A stretch of DNA of 64,000 nt. Origin: Candidatus Zixiibacteriota bacterium. Its GTDB lineage: Bacteria > Zixibacteria > MSB-5A5 > GN15 > FEB-12. Of this stretch, positions 42,431 to 51,817 are shown in pieces. The translations under genes and the position numbers were made by a program. Under the pieces are notes generated by a model. The model made no database searches, was not told the DNA's origin, and saw nothing but the letters and a program-made list of their open reading frames with translations. Within the stretch, counting starts at the first letter, position 1. Each line of letters begins with the position of its first letter. Location: NCBI GenBank assembly GCA_035380245.1, contig DAOSXA010000001.1, positions 468,069 to 532,068 on the forward strand. The letters are read 5' to 3'.

Positions 42431-43027
42431 ATGAGACTGTTATTGACGGGACTGATCGTAATCGCCCTGATCGGCGGCTGTGGCGGCGGCAAGACCGTAA
42501 CTCGCCTCGACACCGACTCGGTCACGGACCTTTCGGGTCAATGGAACGACACCGACTCCCGGCTGGTTGCCGAGGAGATGATATCCGACTGCCTCAACCG
42601 CCCCTGGTACACCGACTACATGCAGGCCAAAGCCGACAAGCCGGTAGTGACGGTCGGAACGATCCACAACGAAAGTTCGGAGCATATCAACACCGGGACC
42701 TTTATCGCCGATTTCGAGCGGGAGTTGATCAACTCCGGCAAGGTGCGATTCGTAGCGGCCAAGGAGCAACGGTCCGAGATCCGCGAAGAACGCCAGGAGC
42801 AGCAGGAATTTGCCTCACGTGAAACAGCTAAAAAGTTGCGCGAGGAGACCGGCGCCGATTTTATCCTCCAGGGCTCTATCAAGACCATCACCGACCAGGA
42901 GGAAGGTAAACACGTTACTTTTTATCAGACCGATCTCGAATTGATCAATATCGAGTCGATGGAGAAGGTCTGGATCGGCACCAAGAAGATCAAAAAGGGA
43001 ATCTCCCAGGGCAAAACCAAATGGTAA
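42431..43027 (+). CDS. lpoB: LpoB-like penicillin-binding protein activator lipoprotein
   Basis: The 198-residue lipoprotein has lipobox LIGGC at about residue 17. The body shows features of LpoB: SRLVAEEMISDCLNRPWYTD, VVTVGTIHNESSEHINTGTF, ADFERELINSGKVRFVAAKE, then ETGADFILQGSIKTI and LELINIESMEKVW. LpoB binds PBP1b from the outer membrane and activates peptidoglycan synthesis; here function is inferred by family. AAAGGAG stands 5 bases ahead of the ATG. The partner gene follows after 6 bases. Confidence 0.85.
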   Translation: MRLLLTGLIVIALIGGCGGGKTVTRLDTDSVTDLSGQWNDTDSRLVAEEMISDCLNRPWYTDYMQAKADKPVVTVGTIHNESSEHINTGTFIADFERELINSGKVRFVAAKEQRSEIREERQEQQEFASRETAKKLREETGADFILQGSIKTITDQEEGKHVTFYQTDLELINIESMEKVWIGTKKIKKGISQGKTKW

Positions 43028-43033
43028 TCTGAT

Positions 43034-44434
43034 TTGTCCCGATCAATTCAGTCATTCCGGCTTCTTCTCGGCCTGATCGTTATCGGGCTGCTGAGCGGTT
43101 GCGGCTCCATGGCGACCCGTTTCGGGTTCTACGAGCCGATAACCGCTCAGGTCCGAGCCGACAGTCTTCAGACGGCGGTGCAGTCGCTCGAAACGGCGCG
43201 GGAGAAGAACAAATTCGGTGAAAAAGATCGCCTGATTTATTTCATCGATGCCGGTATGCTCAATCATTACGCCGAGAATTACGAGATAAGCAACGAGAAA
43301 CTAACCCAGGCGGAGCAGGCCGCCGATGAGCTTTTCACCAAGTCGGTCTCCAAGGCGATGCTCTCGACCGTGCTCAACGACAACGCTCTCGATTATTCCG
43401 GCGAAGACTACGAAATCCTCTACACCAATCTGATCAAAGCTCTCAACTATGCTGCTCTCGACGATCATGAAGATGCCCTGGTAGAGATACGGCGCGCCAA
43501 CCTCAAGCTGGATCTGCTTAAAACCAAATACGCCGATGCGGCCGCGGTTTTTCGTGAAGAATCACGCAAAGACACCAGCTATATCGATTTCGATTACGAC
43601 GTCAAGGAAGTTCATTTTTACAACGATGCCTTCGCGCGCTGGCTGAGCATGCACCTTTATGCCGCTGACGGCAAATACGATGATGCCCGCATCGACGAGG
43701 AGCAACTGCGTCAGGCGTTCACCCTGCAACCGAACGTCTATGACTTCACCCTGCCCGAGGTGACCTACGCCTCAGACGAGGGAGCCATTCTGGCCGTTGT
43801 CGCTCTGGCAGGTTTAGCTCCCAACAAGCAGACTCTCAGTCTTCGCCTGCGCACCGACAAGGACCTGAATCTGGTACAGGTCCTTTACGACGGTCCCGAC
43901 ACCAACCAGGTCGAGTACGCACATTTTCCCGCGCCGATCAATGAGGACTATTATTTCAAGTTCGCCATCCCGCAGTTGGTTGATCGGTTTTCCGACGTCG
44001 GTTCGGTACAACTGACAATCGACGGGCAACCGGCGGGTGAGTTGAACCTGATTGAGGATGTCAACAAAGTGGCGCGGGAAACGTTTGACGCTAAAAAATC
44101 CTGGGTGTTCATCCGAACAATAGCGCGAGCCCTGGCCAAGGGACTTGCGGCACATCAGCTCAAGGAAAAAGCCGACACCGGCGGACTCGAAGGCTGGCTC
44201 AAGAAGCTGGCGGTCGATGTCGCCACCGATCTCAGCGAAAACGCCGATCTGCGCTCATCGCAATATCTGCCGGGGAGAATTTTCGTCGGAGATTTCGTGG
44301 TTCCAACCGGGCCGCACGATCTGACGATCGAATTCTACAGCCGGACCGGACATCTCATGACAACTTCTACCTATCAAAACTACCAGGTGCTGGAACAGGG
44401 ACTTAATCTGGTTGAAGCTTTCAACCTGAACTAG
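43034..44434 (+). CDS. COG3014-like lipoprotein, partner of LpoB
   Basis: The 466-residue lipoprotein has lipobox LLSGC at about residue 22. The helical N-terminal half (LIYFIDAGMLNHYAENYEIS, NLIKALNYAALDDHEDALVE) looks TPR-like; the C-terminal half is mixed. COG3014-type proteins are often found beside lpoB. The TTG start is 6 bases after the lpoB stop and has no ribosome site of its own, so translation is likely coupled. Role in envelope assembly is inferred from the neighbour. Confidence 0.72.
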   Translation: MSRSIQSFRLLLGLIVIGLLSGCGSMATRFGFYEPITAQVRADSLQTAVQSLETAREKNKFGEKDRLIYFIDAGMLNHYAENYEISNEKLTQAEQAADELFTKSVSKAMLSTVLNDNALDYSGEDYEILYTNLIKALNYAALDDHEDALVEIRRANLKLDLLKTKYADAAAVFREESRKDTSYIDFDYDVKEVHFYNDAFARWLSMHLYAADGKYDDARIDEEQLRQAFTLQPNVYDFTLPEVTYASDEGAILAVVALAGLAPNKQTLSLRLRTDKDLNLVQVLYDGPDTNQVEYAHFPAPINEDYYFKFAIPQLVDRFSDVGSVQLTIDGQPAGELNLIEDVNKVARETFDAKKSWVFIRTIARALAKGLAAHQLKEKADTGGLEGWLKKLAVDVATDLSENADLRSSQYLPGRIFVGDFVVPTGPHDLTIEFYSRTGHLMTTSTYQNYQVLEQGLNLVEAFNLN

Positions 44435-44772
44435 TCAAGTTCGACGGGGGGGGATTTTGAACCCTCGGCGGTGGGCCTCACTATCGACAAATAGCCCTAA
44501 GCTATTGTTAGACAACGCTGATTCGCAACCGTAAGATTAACAGCAGTTGACGGGGTGGCTCTTGTAAAAAAACGTGCTGCAGTCTGTCAGACTTGCAAGC
44601 ATCGTGCGTCACTTGTTTCATAGGTCGGGCATTTACCTCACACCGGCCTGTATCACCGCTATTCCATTCTATGTTGCAGTCCTTAACAGGACTGCATACA
44701 GACAGAAATAATACCTTATGTGAGGTATCGATTTGTGGCGTCGTGTCTGATAATCTAAGGAGAAGAGATTCG
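44435..44772. other. Intergenic gap with small inverted repeats
   Basis: No gene is seen in these 338 bases. TGCAGTCC/GGACTGCA at 44675-44696 and ATACC/GGTAT near 44710 form short hairpins. Neither has a T run. Confidence 0.45.
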
Positions 44773-46278
44773 ATGAGAGCTAGATTGTCAATTAAAGTAT
44801 TGATTGTATCGGCTGTCCTGGTGGTCGTCGCCGTTTCACCGGCAGCAGCCTACAACTGGCCGGTGTGGCCGGACTCGACCTACCACGCGGTATCGGCGCA
44901 TTACGGTATTTACCTGCAAAATCCGGGCGAGCCGCCGTTCATGCACAGCGGTATCGACATCGCCGTACCGTACCTGACCCCGGTCTTCGCCATGAAATCC
45001 GGCTGGGTCAAAACCGTAGTGACTAATAGCGACTCTTACAGCATGTGGCGGATCATAATCGGCGACTCATCCGGAACCGAGGAATGTGACGCCTGGATGT
45101 ACGCTCACCTCGTGAGCACCAGCATCGCCGGCATTCCCGGACAGTATATTGAGGCAGGTGACTCTATCGGCGTCGTGGTCAACTGGCCGTCCAGCCCAAC
45201 CACCACCGAGCATCTTCATCTCTCGAAAATTCGGTATTCCGGCACCAACCACGCATGGTCAACCGGCTGGGACTACTGGCGCTATTACGATAATCCGCTC
45301 GAATTCCTGGAGCCGATTAACGATACCATTCCCCCGGAGATAACCCCTGCCCTGGGTGATCAGCTTCTGGCCTTCTGTACCAATCAGACCGACAGTTATT
45401 TCGCCGAGGGCGCCCCGATCAGCGGCGACGTCGACATCATCGCCTGCATTCACGATTTGCACAATTTCGATGTCTTTCGCTCGGTCCCTTACGAAGTGAA
45501 ATACAAAATCGAGGGCGATTCTTCGATCGACTGGACTCGTTCGGTGCGTTTCACGCACGAACACGGTTCCTACGATGACATGGCTGACCTGACCGAGACG
45601 GTCTATCAGGATGACGCCACTTGCAACAGCTTCGATGCGCCGGGGAACACCTATCGCTATTATTTCAATCTGACCAACAGTGACGGCGACACGATCATCG
45701 AACCGGAGCATCAGGCACTCGGCTGGAATACCGTTTTCTTTCACAACGGCGATTACGAAGTATTCGTCAGCGCCTCCGATCTGGGCGGCAACGTGACCAC
45801 CGATTCCATGACTATCACGGTGGCCAACGAGATACTCTTGTCGGGTACGGTCGGCCTCAGCGACAGCTACCCCAACCTGGCAGGATCGATTATCAGCGCT
45901 GCGCCGTGCAGCGCCGTCGATACGACCGATGAAACCGGCGCGTTTTCACTACTCTGCGGCGGAGCCGACCAGACCATAACGATTGAACGGCTGGGCTATG
46001 CTACGATAGATACGGTGCTGATGATGACCGAGGAACGAACACTGGATGTCGTACTTGAGGGAACCGGTTTCGTTTGCGCCGACATCGACTACAGCGGTTC
46101 GGGACCGGACATCGCCGATTTGGTCTACCTGGTAACCTATATGTTCCAGAACGGACCGGAGCCGCCGTTGATGCGTGCCACGGACATCGACGGCAGCGGC
46201 TCGTATGTAGATATTGCCGATCTGGTTTATCTGGTCACGTACATGTTCCAGAACGGCCCGGACCCGATCTGCAGTTAA
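44773..46278 (+). CDS. Exported M23-like metallopeptidase with dockerin-like C-terminus
   Basis: The 501-residue product has a Sec signal (MRARLSIKVLIVSAVLVVVA). The N-terminal 200 residues have M23 features: HSGIDIAVPYLTPVFAMKSG supplies the first His and Asp, and TTEHLHLSKI the HxH pair, so zinc binding is likely and the target is probably cell-wall peptides or another surface substrate. Then come a beta module, a CarboxypepD_reg-like stretch and two dockerin-like units (DIDYSGSGPDIADLVYLVTY, DIDGSGSYVDIADLVYLVTY). The start at 44773 follows AAGGAG; the longer frame is not supported. Confidence 0.87.
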   Translation: MRARLSIKVLIVSAVLVVVAVSPAAAYNWPVWPDSTYHAVSAHYGIYLQNPGEPPFMHSGIDIAVPYLTPVFAMKSGWVKTVVTNSDSYSMWRIIIGDSSGTEECDAWMYAHLVSTSIAGIPGQYIEAGDSIGVVVNWPSSPTTTEHLHLSKIRYSGTNHAWSTGWDYWRYYDNPLEFLEPINDTIPPEITPALGDQLLAFCTNQTDSYFAEGAPISGDVDIIACIHDLHNFDVFRSVPYEVKYKIEGDSSIDWTRSVRFTHEHGSYDDMADLTETVYQDDATCNSFDAPGNTYRYYFNLTNSDGDTIIEPEHQALGWNTVFFHNGDYEVFVSASDLGGNVTTDSMTITVANEILLSGTVGLSDSYPNLAGSIISAAPCSAVDTTDETGAFSLLCGGADQTITIERLGYATIDTVLMMTEERTLDVVLEGTGFVCADIDYSGSGPDIADLVYLVTYMFQNGPEPPLMRATDIDGSGSYVDIADLVYLVTYMFQNGPDPICS

Positions 46279-46306
46279 ATCTCCACCCGCGCGACACAAC
46301 GGACAG

Positions 46307-46331
46307 CGGCAGGAGCACGGTGCTCCTGCCG
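46307..46331. other. Near-perfect 12-bp palindrome
   Basis: CGGCAGGAGCAC and GTGCTCCTGCCG flank a single base. No T run follows on either strand. It lies between the M23-like gene and the convergent haem-binding gene and may act as a 3' mRNA structure. Confidence 0.5.
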
Positions 46332-46502
46332 TTGTCATGTTTGGGACTGTCCGGAAAACGCATCAGTCTTCCCCCTCACCCTCTTCGGCCGAGGCGGAGA
46401 CAAACTCCGCTGCTATACGTTGAAGAAACCTGCACTCGATAGCGGGTGGCCTGGTGTCGCCCGCATTGCCAACGTGTCCAGCCGAATGTTCGGACGTATG
46501 GT

Positions 46503-47102
46503 TTATTCAACGCTCTTCGCCGGCGGTGCAACCGGCTCGCCGGTTGCGGTGTATACCGCCGCAATGCGATCCTGCGCATTCTCCAGCCAGGTCATTACCG
46601 AATCCAACACCGCTCCTTCCAGTTTGGCCTCGGGATGGGTCCATAGATACGATGGAAGCGGCATCTTGCCTTCGCTGATCTCCTCCTCCATCTCATGCAG
46701 CAACTCGCCCTGAGCGCCTCTGCCTCGGAGCGGGAATCCGGCGGTGAAATCAAGATGCTCGCGGCCTTCGGAAATATGGTCGCGCATGATACCGTTCATA
46801 ACCGGGAGATTGAAATACCACGGCAGTTTATCGCGATGGCTGTGGCAGTCGTAACAAGCCCGATTGAAAATCGGTTCCACTTCCGTAAAATGGAGCCCGA
46901 TTTCATCATAAGCCGTCATCAACGCCGTCTGTGTTTCGGGCGGGAGACCGGCCGTATCCAGATTCGGCTCAACCGCCTCGAAATCATACTCGCGATCAAC
47001 GTCTTTGGGCCAGGTGACCCAGACGAAAATCACCAGCAGGATCAGGATTATCGCCGTCCAGCGAAAACTCCGTCGGCGATTGTTATTGTCTTCCGACATC
47101 AT
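46503..47102 (-). CDS. Membrane-anchored haem-binding domain protein
   Basis: The 199-residue protein has one N-terminal membrane helix (about residues 14-32, WTAIILILLVIFVWVTW) and a Haem_bd-type domain with a single c-type haem site CYDCH near residue 83, followed by RDKLPWYFNLPVMNGIMRDH and DFTAGFPL as in the family. The periplasmic side is expected. It starts at ATG 47102 or 47099 after GGGG and is the last gene of the acetolactate synthase-like operon. The electron partner is unknown. Confidence 0.85.
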   Translation of the reverse strand: MMSEDNNNRRRSFRWTAIILILLVIFVWVTWPKDVDREYDFEAVEPNLDTAGLPPETQTALMTAYDEIGLHFTEVEPIFNRACYDCHSHRDKLPWYFNLPVMNGIMRDHISEGREHLDFTAGFPLRGRGAQGELLHEMEEEISEGKMPLPSYLWTHPEAKLEGAVLDSVMTWLENAQDRIAAVYTATGEPVAPPAKSVE

Positions 47103-47125
47103 TTAGCCCCTTTTCCTTCGACCGC

Positions 47126-48556
47126 TTATTCGGTCTTGAAGTTCATCGAGAGAATTTTTAACTCGGTCATATCCTCGATCGAATAACGCACTCCCTCGCG
47201 CTTGAGCCCGGAGGACTTCACTCCACCGTAAGGCTGATGATCGGCCCGGTAAGTCGGGATGTCGTTAATCACCACACCGCCGCATTCGATATATTTATAA
47301 GCGTAGAAGATATCCTTCACGCGGTTGGTGAAAATTCCGGCCTGAAGACCGTAGTCGGAATGGTTGATTTGATCCACGACCGACTTGAAGTTTTTGTACT
47401 TCATAATCACAGCCAGCGGCGCGAACGCTTCCCTGGAACAGACATCCATCGAGGTCTTGACATTGGTCAACACCGTCGGCCGCAGTTGATTTTTACGCGC
47501 CGTGCCGCCGGTCAGTATTTTCGCTCCCCCGGCCACCGCCTCCTTGATCGTCTCAAGGGTGGCTTTGACTGCGTCGGCGGAGACCATCGTGCCGATATCG
47601 GTTTTCTCGTTAAGCGGATCACCGATACGGAGGCCCTCGACCTTCTTCTTGAACATCTTAAGGAACCGGGGATAAACCTTCTCGTGCACGTAGATCCGCT
47701 GGACCGAAATACAGGATTGCCCGGCCGCCGCGAACGCTCCATAAAGCAAACGACTCGCGGCAAAATCGAGATCGGCGTCGTCGGCAATCGCCACTCCGGC
47801 GTTGCCGCCCAACTCCAACACTACTTCCTTTTGTCCGGCGTGGTTCTTGATCCACCAGCCGACTTCGGACGATCCGGTAAAAGTCACCAACTTCACGCGG
47901 GGATCTTCGAGCAGCGGCGAGGACTCACGCGATGATCCCGGAAGAATCGACACCGCTCCTTTGGGGTAGTCGGTTTGGTCAATCAGTTCGGCGAGCAACA
48001 AAGCCATGATCGGCGTCGATGAAGCCGGCTTCAGAACAATCGTATTCCCCGATGCAATGGCCGGACCGATTTTGTGTGCCACCAGGTTTAGCGGGAAATT
48101 GAACGGCGAAATACCGGCGATCACGCCGCGCGGGAAACGCCGCACCAGGCCCATGCGCTCCTCGGAGCCGGGCGACCAGTCCAAGTCGATTATTTCGCCG
48201 CCGATCCGCTTGGCCTCCTCGGCTGCCACCCGGAACACGCCAATGGAGCGGCTGACTTCGCCCCGCGAGTCCTTGAGCGACTTACCCAACTCACGAACCA
48301 TCATCCGGGCCAGCTTGTCCGCGTTTTTCTCGATCCCGGCCGCTATCTGAAGACAGGTCTGCTCGCGCTTGTAGCTGGGCAATTCGCGCGTAACGGCAAA
48401 TGCCGCCTGGGCTTTCTTGATCGCTTCGGTATAATCGGCCTTGGAAGCGGACGCTACCGTTCCCACCAATGCGCCGTCGTAGGGTGAGATTACCTTGATT
48501 TTTTCCGGTCGGTCGACCCATTCGCCGCCGAGGTACATCTTGTATTGCTTGGCCAT
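47126..48556 (-). CDS. NAD(P)-dependent aldehyde dehydrogenase
   Basis: The 476-residue enzyme has the ALDH fold with all main motifs: ISPFNFPLNLVAHKIGPAI, VTFTGSSEVG for the cofactor, general-base Glu in VLELGGNAG, catalytic Cys in AAGQSCISVQR, and EAFAPLAVI. It looks like the ALDH group with GapN- and lactaldehyde-type members; the substrate cannot be fixed. It follows the TPP enzyme by 49 bases in the same operon. Confidence 0.92.
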   Translation of the reverse strand: MAKQYKMYLGGEWVDRPEKIKVISPYDGALVGTVASASKADYTEAIKKAQAAFAVTRELPSYKREQTCLQIAAGIEKNADKLARMMVRELGKSLKDSRGEVSRSIGVFRVAAEEAKRIGGEIIDLDWSPGSEERMGLVRRFPRGVIAGISPFNFPLNLVAHKIGPAIASGNTIVLKPASSTPIMALLLAELIDQTDYPKGAVSILPGSSRESSPLLEDPRVKLVTFTGSSEVGWWIKNHAGQKEVVLELGGNAGVAIADDADLDFAASRLLYGAFAAAGQSCISVQRIYVHEKVYPRFLKMFKKKVEGLRIGDPLNEKTDIGTMVSADAVKATLETIKEAVAGGAKILTGGTARKNQLRPTVLTNVKTSMDVCSREAFAPLAVIMKYKNFKSVVDQINHSDYGLQAGIFTNRVKDIFYAYKYIECGGVVINDIPTYRADHQPYGGVKSSGLKREGVRYSIEDMTELKILSMNFKTE

Positions 48557-48605
48557 GATACTATCCTTATCTCTTACTGAATATCTCTCTTGTTCAAAAA
48601 GCCCC

Positions 48606-50255
48606 TCATATCGGGCACACCAGTTTCCCCAGTCGTTTGGTCAGCTTCACGTTTTCGCTGTAATCGACCGGACAGTCGATCACCACCGGGCCTTTCAGGC
48701 GGAACGCCTTCTTGAGCACCTGCGTCAAATCGTCCCCCTTCTTCACCCGGATACCATGCGCACCGTAGGAGCGGGCCAGTTGGACCCAATCCGGATTTTC
48801 GAAGCGAGTAGCGTAGGCCCGGCCGAATTTGTTTTTTTGCTTCCATTCGATCAGGCCAAGGGTGCCGTCGGACCAGATCATGTTGACCGTGTTGAGTTTC
48901 AGGCGTACGGCCGTTTCCAGCTCCTGAACGTTCATGAGAAATCCGGCATCGCCGGAAATGGTCATGACGCGACGTTTCGGATAAACCAGCTTGGCGGCGA
49001 TACCGCCCGGCAGAGCGATCCCCATCGAGGCGAATCCGTTGGAAATGATGCAGGTGTTCGGCTCATGCACGAGGAACATACGGGCGATCCACATTTTATG
49101 AGCGCCGACGTCCGAAATCAACACATCCTCGTCGGCCAGCACCTCGCGGACATCGTGTAAAATCTTCTGCGGTTTGAACGGGAAGGCTTTGCTCTTGTCG
49201 TACTGGTGGATATCCTTCAGAATCGGACGGCGATGTTTGAGAGCGTATTTCCCGGTTTCACGCGGCAACGTGTCGTCGATCCGCTCATTTATTTCCCAGA
49301 GCGTCGAGGCGATATCTCCCACTACCTCACAGACCGGATTGTACCAGTAGTCGACTTCAGCCGGAGCGAAATCTATATGGATGATTTTCTTTTCTCCGTT
49401 CGGATTCCAATGCTGGGGAGAATACTCCACAATGTCATAACCGAGACAGATAATCAGATCGGCCTCTTCTATCGCACAGGTGATATGATCCCGGCTCTGC
49501 AAACCGATCGTAAAGAGGTTGTAGCGATAATCAACCCCTGCCGCTCCCTTGGACATGAACGTGTTGCACACCGCCATACCGGTCTTTTCGAGAAATGTTC
49601 GCAACTGCCGGGTCGCACGTTTTCTGATAGCCCCGTTGCCGGCGAGGATCAAAGGTTTCCGGGCTTGCTTGATCAGATCAAGAGCACAATTGACCGCTTT
49701 GTAATCCGGGGCGGGACGACGTACCTTGCGCACCTCAAAACACTGGGGATTACCACATTTCTCAGCCGCCACGTTTTCCGGAAATTCCAGATGAGTCGAC
49801 CCGGGTTTCTCCGCCTCGGCCAGTTTAAACGCCTTGCGGACCGCCTCGGTCACCATATCGGGGCGACCGATCCGAGTGTTCCATTTGGTGGTCGGGCGAA
49901 ACATGGAGACGATATCAACGTACTGGTGCGACTCTTTATGCATGCGCAATGTATCCGCCTGACCGGTAATAGCAACCAGCGGCGCCCGGTCGAGGTGGGC
50001 GTCGGCAATCGGCGTCAGGAGATTGGTAGCGCCGGGGCCGAGTGTCGATAAACATACTCCGGCCCGACCGGTCAGACGTCCATAGACGTCGGCCATGAAG
50101 CCCGCCCCTTGTTCATGCCGCGTTAGGATAAACTTGATCCGGGATCGGCGAACCGCCTCGAGGAAATCTATATTCTCCTCGCCCGGAACTCCGAAGATAT
50201 ATTCAACACCCTCATTTTCCAGAGCTTTAACGAATATCTCCGATGCATTCGGCAT
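48606..50255 (-). CDS. Acetolactate synthase-like thiamine diphosphate enzyme
   Basis: The 549-residue TPP enzyme has the N-terminal Pyr domain with catalytic Glu in ILTRHEQGAGFMADVYGR, a central domain (IIHIDFAPAEVD), and the PP domain with the TPP-binding motif GDAGFLMNVQELETAVR. It resembles the catabolic acetolactate synthase (AlsS-type), which joins two pyruvates. No regulatory small subunit is beside it. Together with the aldehyde dehydrogenase it forms a conserved-looking pair; the substrate is inferred. Confidence 0.85.
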   Translation of the reverse strand: MPNASEIFVKALENEGVEYIFGVPGEENIDFLEAVRRSRIKFILTRHEQGAGFMADVYGRLTGRAGVCLSTLGPGATNLLTPIADAHLDRAPLVAITGQADTLRMHKESHQYVDIVSMFRPTTKWNTRIGRPDMVTEAVRKAFKLAEAEKPGSTHLEFPENVAAEKCGNPQCFEVRKVRRPAPDYKAVNCALDLIKQARKPLILAGNGAIRKRATRQLRTFLEKTGMAVCNTFMSKGAAGVDYRYNLFTIGLQSRDHITCAIEEADLIICLGYDIVEYSPQHWNPNGEKKIIHIDFAPAEVDYWYNPVCEVVGDIASTLWEINERIDDTLPRETGKYALKHRRPILKDIHQYDKSKAFPFKPQKILHDVREVLADEDVLISDVGAHKMWIARMFLVHEPNTCIISNGFASMGIALPGGIAAKLVYPKRRVMTISGDAGFLMNVQELETAVRLKLNTVNMIWSDGTLGLIEWKQKNKFGRAYATRFENPDWVQLARSYGAHGIRVKKGDDLTQVLKKAFRLKGPVVIDCPVDYSENVKLTKRLGKLVCPI

Positions 50256-50599
50256 GAATCAACTCCCTGTTTGAATCCGTCTTCGGTTTGATATTATCGA
50301 CCCATGTATTCTCGAACAAGTCTTTATTCCACCGGCTGTTTTAAGGTCTGTCCGCTCTCTTCCATAATGGTTGAGGATGTAGGAAGTTCCCCACATGTTA
50401 TGGCTTCTATCTGAACAGAAGACTCCAACTTTTCGATTCGAAACGATCCGAATCAACAGCTTTTAGAGGCTGTTTTCAGGTCCATTCGACTGCGTTTTTT
50501 CTTAATTACCAATAAGTTACGAAAACGTCTGGATTTTACCCGGTTTCTACGGCACCTCGTTTGCATAAACAAGGGCAAAACAAATGGCGAGGTAATAGA
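50256..50599. promoter_or_regulatory. Divergent control region
   Basis: This 344-base gap lies between the minus-strand TPP enzyme operon and the plus-strand pilin operon. No gene is seen. The only clear element is the sigma-54 site at 50548-50566. The promoter of the TPP enzyme operon was not located. Confidence 0.5.
50548..50566 (+). promoter_or_regulatory. Sigma-54 (-24/-12) promoter of pilin-like operon
   Basis: TACGGCACCTCGTTTGCAT matches GGCAC-N5-TTGC with GG (50551-50552) and GC (50563-50564) 10 bases apart. Transcription would begin near 50576, just ahead of the first gene at 50600. Type IV pilin genes are often RpoN-dependent through PilR. Confidence 0.78.
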
Positions 50600-50971
50600 A
50601 TGAGAGATAATCCTAAAATCAAAAGAGCGGAAAAAGGGCTGACGATTCTCGAAGTCCTGATCGCCATGGTGATCATGAGCGTCGCTCTGCTTCTTCTTAT
50701 AAACATGGGCATGGTTGCTCTGTCCGGCAATGACTGGTCCAATAAAACTACCACCGCAGTGCAGTTGCTTCAGCAGAAGCTGGAAGAATTGCAGGGAGAT
50801 CCCGATCCCGACAGCGGCTCCGATGAAATCGATGAATTCAACCGCAAGTGGGTAGTCTCGTTCGAGGAAAACTATTTGCGTCGGGTGCAAATCAGTGTCG
50901 CCTGGACAGATATTCAGGGAAGCGATCGTTCGGAATCCCTTACAGCCCTTATTAAATCCGATTCAATATAG
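50600..50971 (+). CDS. Type IV pilin-like protein, PilV type
   Basis: The 123-residue protein has a class III signal KGLTILEVLIAM: cleavage after Gly with Glu at +5, followed by a hydrophobic helix. It is a minor pilin or pseudopilin by this signal and its place before PilW- and PilX-like genes. GAGG precedes ATG 50600; the frame stays open 13 codons further up but without a ribosome site. Confidence 0.87.
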   Translation: MRDNPKIKRAEKGLTILEVLIAMVIMSVALLLLINMGMVALSGNDWSNKTTTAVQLLQQKLEELQGDPDPDSGSDEIDEFNRKWVVSFEENYLRRVQISVAWTDIQGSDRSESLTALIKSDSI

Positions 50972-50980
50972 GTGGTAGCA

Positions 50981-51799
50981 ATGAATATCAGAAACAGACA
51001 CATGTCGGATCACGGCTTGACTCTGCTGGAATTGCTGGTCGCCCTGGTCATCACCGGAATTATCACTACGGCCATTCTTCACACCTATATCATTCAGCAC
51101 AAGAACTACCTGATCCAGGAAGACATAACCGAAATTCAGCAAAACGCACGAGCCTCGATCGATGAACTGGCACGCCAGGTGCGTATGGCGGGCTACAATC
51201 TTCCGCTGGGGATGCCGGGTATCGAGGCCGCCAATACTAATCCCGACACTCTGACCATCCGCTACAACGCCGGCGGCTGCGACACTGAGCTTCGTCTGCC
51301 GATGCCGCGCACTTCGTCGGAGTTGAAAGTCGATACGGCCACAAACTATACCTGTTACAACGACGGCGACTGGGTTTATATCTGGGAACCTGATTCCGGT
51401 TACGGCCAGTGGATCGAGATCACCCATGTGCAGCCCTCAGCCAATAAGCTCCAGCACAACACCGTGTTGCTTCTGGATGAGTACGGCGCGGGATCGCAGA
51501 TCATGGATCTGACCCAGGTTAAATTCTATATCGATAACACCACCGATGCGGATCATCCTAATCTGATGATGGAATTCCCGGGTATGCCGCCGCAGGTATA
51601 CGCCGACAATATCAGCGATCTGCAGTTTTCTTATCGTATGAGCGGCGGGGCTGTGGTCGATAATCCGGTACCCGTTGACGACATTCGAGAAGTGCTCATT
51701 TCAGTTCGGGGACGTTCCAATGTACCCGACCCGGATTTCCCCGATAATCCATACCGGCAGCGCGACTTTGCCACGTCGGTATTCGTGAGAAATATGTAA
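50981..51799 (+). CDS. Type IV pilin-like protein, PilW type
   Basis: The 272-residue protein has the prepilin signal HGLTLLELLVALVITGII near residues 12-29. A helical stretch QNARASIDELARQVRMAGYN follows, typical of PilW family members. The rest is a beta-rich globular domain. ATG 50981 is preceded by AGGTGG; GTG at 50972 is an alternative. It is a minor pilin that probably helps initiate pilus or pseudopilus assembly. Confidence 0.87.
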   Translation: MNIRNRHMSDHGLTLLELLVALVITGIITTAILHTYIIQHKNYLIQEDITEIQQNARASIDELARQVRMAGYNLPLGMPGIEAANTNPDTLTIRYNAGGCDTELRLPMPRTSSELKVDTATNYTCYNDGDWVYIWEPDSGYGQWIEITHVQPSANKLQHNTVLLLDEYGAGSQIMDLTQVKFYIDNTTDADHPNLMMEFPGMPPQVYADNISDLQFSYRMSGGAVVDNPVPVDDIREVLISVRGRSNVPDPDFPDNPYRQRDFATSVFVRNM

Positions 51800-51817
51800 C
51801 GGAAGGGATATTAAGCC

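Noticed and set aside
44593..44772. Upstream extension of the M23-like gene
   Set aside because: The signal peptide and ribosome site start at 44773; the extra part has no protein character.
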